A stretch of DNA of 34,081 nucleotides from Coxiellaceae bacterium. Lineage in GTDB: Bacteria; Pseudomonadota; Gammaproteobacteria; Coxiellales; Coxiellaceae. The DNA is taken from positions 1-34,081 of the forward strand of contig WTGG01000027.1 of the NCBI GenBank assembly GCA_011523685.1, written 5' to 3'. The position numbers were made by a program, and so were the translations under genes. Shown here in pieces: positions 8,514 to 16,568 of this stretch (position 1 is its first letter; every line of letters starts with the position of its first letter). The notes under the pieces are model-generated. The model was given only the letters and a program-made list of their open reading frames with translations. It was not told the DNA's origin and made no database searches.

Positions 8514-9339
8514 TCACTAACGCCTCCTGTAAAATACGAATTGCCGTAGATGCATCCGTACATTCCACTAAGCATTGCCAAATAGACTTATCTGTCATCA
8601 CCACCTGCCAGCGTCGCAACACACTCTTTAACTGATGTTGTTGGTACACGGTAAAGTGCCAACGCTCTAATAATTGATCATAGTCATGCAACACAACTTG
8701 AGACTGTGAAGCCAATGCTGAGCGTTGCAACAAGTCTGTCACTACATGATCAATAACACCCAAATGATTAGATACCCAACGAACAACCTGAGCTGGCACA
8801 ATAGATGACTGATCTTGAGCAACCGTGTCTGACACAATTTTTATGAGTTGAGCCTGATCCTGACACCCTAAGCGACTTACTGTGTGCATAAACCCCGCAG
8901 ATTCCATATCCATTAATGGCGCTTGATAGGTGCTCTGAGGTTGATCGTAGCATGATAAATCAGCTGTTGGCGTTATACCGCGCTTCATTAAAAATGGGTA
9001 CCACACATGCTGTGTAGCAGTATCAACCACTTTATGAGCCATCACACAATCGCCAACTGAAAATTGAGACGAACCAGCAATTCCTACATTGAGAAAACCC
9101 GCATGCTCAGGATAATGCAGAGACGACAAACTATAAGCCAGTGCAGTAGCTGCATTCAACTTACCCACACCACTTACGATTAATGCTAATGATGCATCAG
9201 CGTTCTGATACTTGGCGAACACTGAACTATCTTGTCGTTTTAATCGATAATGATCAATAATAGGTCGAGCTTCACAAGGTAAAGCAACCTGAATCGTTAC
9301 TCCTGGCTTATTCTCTGTATTTTTCTCGCTGTAGCTCAT
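8491..9339 (-). CDS. MTA/SAH-nucleosidase-like protein (nucleoside phosphorylase superfamily) with C-terminal extension
   Basis: 282 residues. The N-terminal two thirds follow the MTA/SAH nucleosidase fold: SGVGKLNAATAL (56-67), GIAGSSQFSVGD (86-97), and counterparts of the three catalytic residues of E. coli MTAN, E23 (PCEARP), E146 (DMES) and D171 (VSDT). The stretch between GIAG and DMES is shorter than in MTAN, and the last 90 or so residues form an extension I do not recognise. Such enzymes hydrolyse methylthioadenosine, S-adenosylhomocysteine and 5'-deoxyadenosine. Because radical SAM enzymes release 5'-deoxyadenosine and are inhibited by it, the coupled SPL-like gene (23 bp overlap) suggests a dedicated by-product scavenger. 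It overlaps the upstream glycosyltransferase gene by 32 bp. Confidence 0.8.
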   Translation of the reverse strand: MSYSEKNTENKPGVTIQVALPCEARPIIDHYRLKRQDSSVFAKYQNADASLALIVSGVGKLNAATALAYSLSSLHYPEHAGFLNVGIAGSSQFSVGDCVMAHKVVDTATQHVWYPFLMKRGITPTADLSCYDQPQSTYQAPLMDMESAGFMHTVSRLGCQDQAQLIKIVSDTVAQDQSSIVPAQVVRWVSNHLGVIDHVVTDLLQRSALASQSQVVLHDYDQLLERWHFTVYQQHQLKSVLRRWQVVMTDKSIWQCLVECTDASTAIRILQEALVNASYQFG

Positions 9340-10138
9340 AACACTTCACTTGCTCATACTGTTGTCGTTTTGCAGCGCCCGCGATCAAAATGCCTAATTT
9401 TTCCATCAGCATAGCTCGAGTTGCTGCTATACAATCCTCGGGCAAAGATCCCGAATCTAATTGTTTCATTAATGCTAAAACACGAAACCGATCCATACCC
9501 CAATACTGACGAGACAATTGATCAGCATGCCCACCATACTTCACTAAACATGACGTCTCTTCATATAGGACCGGATAGTGAGCCGCGATTCTAAGCCATA
9601 AATCATAGTCTTCACAAGCAGGTAATTGCTCATCAAATAGACCGATTAATTCAAAGACAGAACGATGAATCAACACACTTGAAGGGGATACAACACAACG
9701 AGGCAAACAATGTTTATAAATCCACCCCCCTCTTTTTTGATGTTTTTTCATAGGGTTAACACGAACACCTGACCGAACCCATGTTTCATTGGTATGCACC
9801 CAGCGGGCCTCTGGGTGAGCTTCAATAAGAGCTACTTGTCGGGATAATTTGGCTGGCAACCATTCATCATCGGAATCTAAAAAGGCCAACCACTCTCCTT
9901 TTGCCTGACTAATCCCTACATTACGAGCAGCGCTAACACCCATTTGCTGACTTAATGCTGTTACCGAGATATTAGGATAACTGGACAATAATTCCGATGT
10001 ATTGTCTGTTGAAGCATCATCAATAACATGACACTCGAAACAGGAAAAGGACTGATTAAAAACCGAGCCCAAGGCCCGCAACAAACAATGGGCTCGATTA
10101 TAGGTCGGAATAATGACTGAAATGGTGGGTTGATTCAT
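9308..10138 (-). CDS. Family 2 glycosyltransferase
   Basis: A 276-residue GT-A glycosyltransferase. The N-terminal SVIIPTYNRA (7-16), the nucleotide-binding D40-D41 (VIDDASTDNT) and the metal-binding DSDD (88-91, in FLDSDDEW) are classical GT2 signatures. No transmembrane segment is visible, so it is probably cytoplasmic or peripheral. The sugar donor and acceptor cannot be deduced. It sits between an APC permease gene (18 bp gap) and the nucleosidase-like gene (32 bp overlap), not in a polysaccharide cluster, which is unusual for a GT2 gene. Confidence 0.93.
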   Translation of the reverse strand: MNQPTISVIIPTYNRAHCLLRALGSVFNQSFSCFECHVIDDASTDNTSELLSSYPNISVTALSQQMGVSAARNVGISQAKGEWLAFLDSDDEWLPAKLSRQVALIEAHPEARWVHTNETWVRSGVRVNPMKKHQKRGGWIYKHCLPRCVVSPSSVLIHRSVFELIGLFDEQLPACEDYDLWLRIAAHYPVLYEETSCLVKYGGHADQLSRQYWGMDRFRVLALMKQLDSGSLPEDCIAATRAMLMEKLGILIAGAAKRQQYEQVKCYELQREKYRE

Positions 10139-10156
10139 TATAAAGCCATAGATACA

Positions 10157-11728
10157 TTATGACAGCTGTGCAGACTCGATGGCCTCTAACGATAACCGGC
10201 CACGAGACACCCCGCAGTACACAGCAACAATAAAAATCACTAAAGAAAACACAGCAACTACCACCATATCGATACCGAAAGTCATCCAGTGCTGGCCGCC
10301 GTAATCACCTCCATAGGATAAAACACCCAAGCCCACTAGATAAGGAAACAACCAAATCGCTTGCTTAAATGAAAAATCATCAATCTGCCTAGAAAATTTG
10401 GAATAAAACCATAAAAAAATATAACCCAAGAATGTCACAATCAATAATTTATAAACCACAGACCAACCTGTCCAATAGATCATCAAATTACAGATAGTGA
10501 AAGCGCAATAACAAGTAAGACTGACTGCTGGTACTTTAAAACGTCTCGACACAGTTGGCGCAGTATATCGTAAAGTCAGGCAAGCAATAGGGCCTATTGC
10601 ATAAGCTAAAACAAAACAAATCACTAAAAAACCAACCATCGACTGCCAGCCAGGAAATGGTAAAAAACAAATCATGCCTATGACATAGTTCACTGCTATA
10701 GCAAACCAAGGTGAACGATAGCGATTTAACCAAGTCATACTCTTCGGCAAATAGCCATTGTCACTCATCGCCATATTCATCCGTGCAGTTGATGAAGTGT
10801 AGATATAGCCAGTACCAATGGGTGAAATCACAGCATCAATCATAATCACCTTGAGCCACCACATAAAACCAAAAATGGCTAATAAACCAGCAATAGGACC
10901 TGCGTCACCTGAAAAATGCAGATGAGACCAACCATTAGCATAGCTGGATACTGGTAAGGCCCCAATAAACACAATCTGCAAAATCACATATAAAGCGATC
11001 ACGATACCAATGGCACACACCAAAGAAAAAGGGATCGTTCTGGCTGGGTCTTTTGCCTCACCAGCCAGCTGCAATGCTGGGCTAAAGCCTATAAATGAAA
11101 AAACAACACCCGCCAAAGGAAGCGCCGCTAGAACACCATGCCATCCTGATGGCAAAAACCCCGCTTGCGACACAAAGGGCTGCCAAGAGAAATGAGTGGG
11201 TAATAATATGAGTATTGTTACCACTGGAATGGCAACCTTCCATATGACAATAGTGACATTACCTTTAGAAATAACATTGGCACCAAAGCAGTTGATGATA
11301 CATAAGATCAACATAATAGTAGCCGCAATAGCAATACCTAACGGCGACAATACTAAACTATCCGCATGATGAACAACTAGTACTGGCCATGTATGCCCAA
11401 GATACTGTAAGGCAGCCGATGTCTCAATCGGAGCTACCATAACAGAAGCTAACCAAGCGACCCAAGCCAGTGTAAAACTCGTTAATGTGCCATGACTCAG
11501 GTGCGTAAAGCGAACCATGCTACCCTTAGAAGGAAACGTAGCAACAAGCTCGGCGAAAGTGAGTGCGATCACCATCATTAACACCCCACCTAAAGCCCAC
11601 GATAAAACACTAGCAGGTCCTGCCATCTTTGCCGCTAAAAAAGGTCCAAACAACCACCCTGAACCAACCATACCGCCCGTTGCTGCAGCTAAAATACCCG
11701 CCTTTGAAATATGGCGTGAATAATTCAT
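10157..11728 (-). CDS. APC superfamily amino acid permease
   Basis: A 523-residue polytopic membrane protein with 12 or more hydrophobic helices. The first helix carries the GGMVGSGWLFGP motif, the unwound substrate-binding loop typical of APC transporters, and the sixth-helix region FSFIGFSPALQLAGEAKDP is also diagnostic. It imports or exchanges amino acids across the inner membrane; substrate unknown. GGGAG precedes the ATG at 11728. It is first in an apparent operon with the GT2, nucleosidase-like and SPL-like genes and is divergent from the mechanosensitive channel gene. Confidence 0.93.
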   Translation of the reverse strand: MNYSRHISKAGILAAATGGMVGSGWLFGPFLAAKMAGPASVLSWALGGVLMMVIALTFAELVATFPSKGSMVRFTHLSHGTLTSFTLAWVAWLASVMVAPIETSAALQYLGHTWPVLVVHHADSLVLSPLGIAIAATIMLILCIINCFGANVISKGNVTIVIWKVAIPVVTILILLPTHFSWQPFVSQAGFLPSGWHGVLAALPLAGVVFSFIGFSPALQLAGEAKDPARTIPFSLVCAIGIVIALYVILQIVFIGALPVSSYANGWSHLHFSGDAGPIAGLLAIFGFMWWLKVIMIDAVISPIGTGYIYTSSTARMNMAMSDNGYLPKSMTWLNRYRSPWFAIAVNYVIGMICFLPFPGWQSMVGFLVICFVLAYAIGPIACLTLRYTAPTVSRRFKVPAVSLTCYCAFTICNLMIYWTGWSVVYKLLIVTFLGYIFLWFYSKFSRQIDDFSFKQAIWLFPYLVGLGVLSYGGDYGGQHWMTFGIDMVVVAVFSLVIFIVAVYCGVSRGRLSLEAIESAQLS

Positions 11729-11893
11729 GCAATTGACTCCCGTTATTCAATATGAAAAATGTTATAAAATTGTAACTGTTATATTGAGTCAGACATCCTA
11801 GACACAGATACGCCTTTACGCAAGTAGTTGATATCCCGACAACTGTCATATAAATTATTTGTCATTAATGATGAGCTCAAAGGATTATTTACT

Positions 11894-13480
11894 ATGAATG
11901 CAACATTAACTGTTCACTCATTGATACAAACAGGCGCTATAGGGCTAGTGATTACCGTGCTCGCTATGTGTGTCCACTTCCTTATGAATCTAATGGGGGT
12001 ACATTCTAGTAAGAGTAAATTAATCTGCGCCTCTCTTCTTACTGTCGTATTACTCACGGCCAAGTACTTAGATTACCCGATAACGAAGGTAGCAGACAAA
12101 TTAACCCCTCTGAATATTGTTCATCAAAATATCGATAGTGCGGTAAAAACAATTATATGGATAAGTCTGGCCACACTGATCACATCAGGCTTAAACTACT
12201 TTATTTGGGAAGATAACATAAAGCAAACCCAGCAAAAAAGCACACCCAAGTTATTAGTCACCATTCTAAATATAGCTATTCACACATTGTTTGTTATGAT
12301 CATAATGAGCACCGTGTTTAACATTGATATCACAAACATATTAGCTGCTTCTGGCCTAGGGGCATTTATCCTCGGTTGGTCAGCGAAGCCAACACTAACA
12401 GAGTTTTTTGCTGGAATTGCTATTCAAATGGGTGGCAAACTCAAGAAAAATGCAGTCGTCTGTATAGACCATGAAGAAGGTATATTGAGCGACTTCAATT
12501 GGCGAAGTATTTCTATTATTCCAATCAGTTCCACCGGGAGACTGCTTCAACAAGAAAAATACATCATACCTAATAGCACACTTCACAGTCAGTCAATAAG
12601 AATTCTTAGAAATCCAGGAGAAAAAAAGATTCGCGTAGAGGGATCCGTATTTATTTCGCCTTATAGCGATTTAACAATTTGCTATCAAATTATCAAGAAA
12701 ACTCTACTTGAGCACACAACAGAGGACTCAATCACCTTGAGTGTATTAACTGACAACCGATCTAACTTCTCTATCACGTACACAACAATGATCCCTGGAT
12801 TAAAAAATAAACTCTTTTTTCACCAATCCTTTCAGGCATCAATTATTCATCGCTTTTTAAAAAATTCTGTACCGCATGGTCAAGCGAGACTTCCGTGGAC
12901 AATCAACGAACGCTCTGAGCAAGATTTACAGTCTCAGATAGAAACTCAGTGCTCTCCGGAAGCACCAACAAATGAATCTATACGCGACACACTCTCCCAA
13001 ATAGAGATCTTCGAAACACTAAATGACGAAGAACTTACCAATCTAATCAATCAATCAGCTTTAGAATTTTTTATTGTCAATGAACATATTTTTCATCAGC
13101 GAGTGAAAGAGGACTACTCACTCCACATCTTATTATCAGGATATGCTGATGCCTATCAAATTAATAATGGTCATTATCGAGTCAACGTTGATAAATTTAA
13201 AGCAGGCCATTACTTTGGACTGCAATCGTTCTTATTAGATGTTCCGCACAGAATATCTGTGTTAGCTAAATCACCCTTATGGTGCATAAAGATACCCAGA
13301 GCGGTTCTATCTCCTCTCTTAGAAAAATACCCACAAATAACAGAATCACTAGGCCAATTACTAGCCGAAAGAAAAAATGAAAGTAACCAAGCCATAGAAG
13401 AATATAAACAAGCAAACCAAGCACAAAATGAATCCACATCGGAAATGTTCGCTCGAAAAATCAAAGCGCTATTTAAATAA
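11894..13480 (+). CDS. MscS-type channel with C-terminal cyclic-nucleotide-binding-like domain (bCNG type)
   Basis: 528 residues from the ATG at 11894, which has AAGGA upstream; the frame reaches back to a TTG at 11828 but lacks support there. N-terminal transmembrane helices (about 10-140) lead to a pore helix and MscS beta domain (LAASGLGAFILGWSAKP, then GIAIQMGGKLKKNAVV), and residues about 375-490 form a cNMP-binding-like beta roll. This is the architecture of bacterial cyclic-nucleotide-gated MscS relatives, inner-membrane channels that usually respond weakly or not at all to tension. In the phosphate-binding cassette the usual FGE reads FGL while the downstream Arg is kept (VPHRIS), so nucleotide affinity may be altered or lost. 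The C-terminus is a basic helix. Confidence 0.88.
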   Translation: MNATLTVHSLIQTGAIGLVITVLAMCVHFLMNLMGVHSSKSKLICASLLTVVLLTAKYLDYPITKVADKLTPLNIVHQNIDSAVKTIIWISLATLITSGLNYFIWEDNIKQTQQKSTPKLLVTILNIAIHTLFVMIIMSTVFNIDITNILAASGLGAFILGWSAKPTLTEFFAGIAIQMGGKLKKNAVVCIDHEEGILSDFNWRSISIIPISSTGRLLQQEKYIIPNSTLHSQSIRILRNPGEKKIRVEGSVFISPYSDLTICYQIIKKTLLEHTTEDSITLSVLTDNRSNFSITYTTMIPGLKNKLFFHQSFQASIIHRFLKNSVPHGQARLPWTINERSEQDLQSQIETQCSPEAPTNESIRDTLSQIEIFETLNDEELTNLINQSALEFFIVNEHIFHQRVKEDYSLHILLSGYADAYQINNGHYRVNVDKFKAGHYFGLQSFLLDVPHRISVLAKSPLWCIKIPRAVLSPLLEKYPQITESLGQLLAERKNESNQAIEEYKQANQAQNESTSEMFARKIKALFK

Positions 13481-13510
13481 TACAGACTACCCATAATAGT
13501 CAAATAGTTA

Positions 13511-13539
13511 AAATACATGGAATTGTATAACCTGTATTT
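13511..13539 (+). terminator. Weak stem-loop after the channel gene
   Basis: AAATACA (13511-13517) pairs with TGTATTT (13533-13539) about 30 bp after the stop of the channel gene. The stem is short and AT-rich and no clean T run follows directly, so it is at best a weak terminator. Confidence 0.25.
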
Positions 13540-13630
13540 TATAGAGCACTTTTTCATTATTACAAAAAAAGAAAATCAGTTTGCCGCAGCCTTACAGTAA
13601 AACCACGAAGTATTTAAAACATAGCCTTAG

Positions 13631-13957
13631 AAGGACCAAAATATCCCTACTCCTGTCTACAACACAACCTCGGCAAAAGCGTTCTTTAAAAGCATCATTG
13701 ATTATCGCTTTGATATTTATTCATCATACCCGGATTTCGCTAATCTTATAAAGTGGGAACCTTTATCGAGAGAGGAAACTGAACTGATAAGCACACAAAT
13801 TTACTCGCCTGTTCATTGACTTCTCATGATTAAAGCGCTGCAAAAGAAAGGTAAGATCATCAAATCTATCGATGCCAAGCACATGATGTTATTTATCATC
13901 TTTAGTAGTTACGCTCCCTTTCATCAAAACATTTATGCAATGGATGTAAAAAAATAA
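13631..13957 (+). pseudogene. C-terminal remnant of a TetR-like regulator, interrupted by TGA
   Basis: Reading the plus strand in one frame from 13631 to the TAA at 13955 gives about 108 codons with one internal TGA at 13817-13819. The decoded segments FFKSIIDYRFDIYSSYPDFA and LIKWEPLSREETEL resemble the ligand-binding half of TetR regulators (helix, then hxxYPDhxxLhxWE). After the TGA the same frame continues with an amphipathic helix, LLMIKALQKKGKI. A TAG sits just upstream (13628) and no helix-turn-helix is encoded before it, so the DNA-binding half is gone. This is a dead gene whose former targets are unknown. Confidence 0.6.
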
Positions 13958-14337
13958 AACAATACAAAAAAATGCTACTCAATATGTGCTGCAGTGAATT
14001 TGGCTGCGCCTAAAGCACGCAAACAAGCACTGCTGCGCTAACAGCCTCTTCTTGTCATCAAGACACTAAAAAACGATACACAATTATGGGTAGATCACAC
14101 TTTATGAGATGTCTTAGCTTACCTGAGAATCTGAATTATTTTGGTAAGGCGTAGTTAATTCGAGGTTTACATTAGAGATAAGAGAAAGATGACATGAGTG
14201 CTTCAATCTATTTGAAGTATTTCTTAGCCTGTCATCATATCATCCAAACTCTTTAAGCGATGATTCTGAATATATTTTCAGTTATTAATTATATTAAAAA
14301 ACAAAATTTATCAGAATATATCCCTCTCCACTTACCA
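13958..14337. other. Non-coding or eroded stretch
   Basis: No intact gene. A plus-strand frame around 13991-14100 reads coding-like (VNLAAPKARKQALL, then VIKTLKNDTQLWVDHTL) but carries an in-frame TAA at 14039 and further stops, and may be another gene remnant. The rest, to 14337, is AT-rich with no recognisable signal. Confidence 0.4.
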
Positions 14338-15228
14338 CTAAGAATTTTTTTTAAAAGAAAAGGAGCATGACGAAGGTGGTACTGGGCTGGATTTCTTAAT
14401 GCAGTGAGTTATCATCTTGAGTATTGTCATGACAACAAGCGCCAAAACCACCCAGTCAGTTGTAGGATTGCAGAGTAGTTGTATGCCTTTAGCAGGCTTC
14501 ACTGAGGGTGTTTTCTGATCAAAATAGCCTAACCTTCTTGAAGTTGCATTGATTTTTTTACAATCTGGGAATGAAGCAGACCGTATTGTGTCATAGGTCA
14601 TCCCTTCGAATGGAACAAAGCAATTTCTAGTTGAAACTGACACACTCGGAAGGCATTTAGCAGTTTTTTCGAAATCATGCGATGCACCAAATACAATGAT
14701 AGGAGCGCCAGAAGCACTCTCTTTGCACAGTTGCTGTGCTCGAAGTAATGTGATGATTTCTCGTTCTTGAGAAACAATCTCCAGCTTGTCTTTCATGCCT
14801 TGGAGAAAGGCTTTTTCTGATTTATTAAAAAAGTATTGCGTGTGTTTAATGGTGTAAAAATTAGAACTCACAGATTCAATTTCTCCAAGCGCAGCTAGGA
14901 CTTTTGGAGCACCCCAACCGACTAGGTACTGTTTTTGTAACTTTGTTAGATCATTAAAGTCATTAGGTATTCCTTGTGCAAAAGCCATCATCACTTCTAT
15001 ACGATTCAACCAGCTGAGATCTGATCGTTTGAAACCGATGTCATTTTCATTGATGACGGGTGTAGATCGATCTTTGATATTCTTAATGATCTCAAGGCTA
15101 GTAGCGTGAGCACTCTGCGCAACAGCTTCATATGCTTTGGATAGATGGGCGGGTATATTGCCTTGCCTAACCGCCTCCTTGAGTTGAGGAGATGGATGAA
15201 CATTGTGGATGACGATGATATCTGTCAT
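14338..15228 (-). CDS. Orphan protein with C-terminal membrane segment, unknown function
   Basis: 296 residues with one hydrophobic segment near the C-terminus (about 258-274) followed by a basic, Ser/Pro-rich tail, and no signal peptide: a tail-anchored layout. Two short motifs, IIVIHNVHPSPQLKEAV at 4-20 and PIIVFGASHDFEK at 176-188, loosely recall the first and last strands of the ChaN/TraB/EreA group, where a His near the N-terminus and a later GxxH are conserved. The match is too weak to assign. It lies alone in a decayed region. A secreted effector of a host-associated bacterium is a possibility, not a conclusion. Confidence 0.6.
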   Translation of the reverse strand: MTDIIVIHNVHPSPQLKEAVRQGNIPAHLSKAYEAVAQSAHATSLEIIKNIKDRSTPVINENDIGFKRSDLSWLNRIEVMMAFAQGIPNDFNDLTKLQKQYLVGWGAPKVLAALGEIESVSSNFYTIKHTQYFFNKSEKAFLQGMKDKLEIVSQEREIITLLRAQQLCKESASGAPIIVFGASHDFEKTAKCLPSVSVSTRNCFVPFEGMTYDTIRSASFPDCKKINATSRRLGYFDQKTPSVKPAKGIQLLCNPTTDWVVLALVVMTILKMITHCIKKSSPVPPSSCSFSFKKNS

Positions 15229-15615
15229 GGCTATTTACCTGTTTTTGGGTTGAAATTTTGCAAACTAGCTTGTCGGTGAAAAAGTCCACGCCCGAGCTTA
15301 AAAAATTCATTATTTAATCACATCAACATTAAGAAAAAATTAAAAATTTGAATTATGAAGCAACTTTTTCAACAGTAATCCTTTCCTTGGTGATTTTATT
15401 ATTTTTCAATGATTATGAGTGTGCGTCATGTTAATACCTGATAGCTCTTATTTTGATCGAGTGTTATTACCTTAAATTCTATTTATTTTACTATTGATGA
15501 TTGAATAATACCCGATTAAAAAAAGCTACTTAGACTAACTTTTCGGCAAGTATTAAAATCATTTTTCTATAGTAAAGCTGTTAGATCAAACCAATATATT
15601 ATGAGGAGAAAAACG
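15229..15615. other. AT-rich intergenic region
   Basis: Divergent spacer between the orphan minus-strand gene and the Cys-rich plus-strand gene. It must hold both promoters. TATAGT near 15571 is a possible -10 box for the plus-strand gene, but no convincing -35 was found. No ORF, RNA gene or strong repeat is visible. Confidence 0.4.
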
Positions 15616-16092
15616 ATGTTGTATCTAAAAACTGTTATTATACTGGTAGCTTTTTTGTATGTGGGGTTGTGTAGCGCAAATGAAGAACATCGCTCTGTAT
15701 CCTGTGATCACGAACTCTGTTGTGATGACAGTATCAAAGATAATAACTGTCAAAAATTTGGCGAGAAAGGAAAGGATTGGTATATAATTTCAAAAGGTAG
15801 TGACACTGGCAAGCATAGCATTAGTATTTATCAGCAAGAGGCGAATGATCAGACAACTTATAAAATCAAGATAAAGGCCGTTTGCACATCGGATAATGCT
15901 TCAAAAATTCCAGAATTAAAAGAAACAAAAAATCTTATGACAAGTTGAGAATATAATGATATATGTGAAAACCAAAAAAGTAATAAGTCTGGTCAGGATT
16001 ATAATGGTTATTATTATAACTCTAAGACATGCATAAATAAAGAAGATGAGAAGATTAAAGTCTGGATTGCATATGTTAAACGCCCAACATAA
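15616..16092 (+). pseudogene. Cys-rich secreted protein split by an in-frame TGA
   Basis: The ATG at 15616 is preceded by AGGAG (an earlier ATG at 15601 overlaps that site and is less likely). It opens a signal peptide (LKTVIILVAFLYVGLCSA) followed by a small Cys-rich domain (SVSCDHELCCDD, NNCQKFG, KAVCTSD). The frame meets TGA at 15946-15948, then continues for 47 coding-like codons (EYNDICENQKSNKSG, NGYYYNSKTCINKED, KVWIAYVKRP) to TAA at 16090. The second part has two further Cys and the same polar composition, so the pre-mutation protein was probably about 158 residues. The product could be truncated at 110 residues, or read through at low level. No family recognised. Confidence 0.62.
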
Positions 16093-16325
16093 CAATATGA
16101 AGATACAAAATAAACGGAACATTAACAGCCTTAAACTTGTTGATTAAGGCTAAGAGGATAAAGAATCTACTAAGGCGGCTAGGTGGGGGATACTGCTACC
16201 AGAAGCAAAACAACACCTATGATTTCAATGTATTAAGTGAGCGTCGAAATTTGAATTGTAAAAAGAGCGCAAGTTATTGATCTTTCGTTGCCACTTTAAC
16301 AGATCAATATTCCAGGGTGAGATCA

Positions 16326-16566
16326 TACGTAGTCATCAGTTGTTTTCCATTGCGGAGTAGCTTTCTTGATTTCAAAGTAATATTGATAGGAACCTAAACA
16401 ATGAAGCCTTCTATGATACTTCACATAATATAACGGAAAATTGCAAATCATATAATAACTCATCATCTTTGACTATTTCATAAGGAGGTATTGTTTTAAT
16501 GATTTCGATGTAATATTTATCTTGCCATGTTCGCAAAAAACCCATAGATACCAATGTAAATATCAT
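16326..16566 (-). pseudogene. Degenerate small ORF plus a diverged second copy of its core
   Basis: Two nucleotides after the waaF stop an ATG at 16566 opens a 51-codon frame ending at 16411 that contains DKYYIEIIKTIPPYEIVKDDE. About 130 bp further on, in another frame (16388 back to 16326), the strand reads SYQYYFEIKKATPQWKTTDDY before a TGA. The pattern YY-x-EI-x-K-x-x-P...DD is shared, and TATTAC and GAAATC are conserved at the DNA level. This looks like a decayed tandem duplication. I do not recognise the parent protein. The first copy could still be a real small gene coupled to waaF. Confidence 0.4.
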
Positions 16567-16568
16567 AC

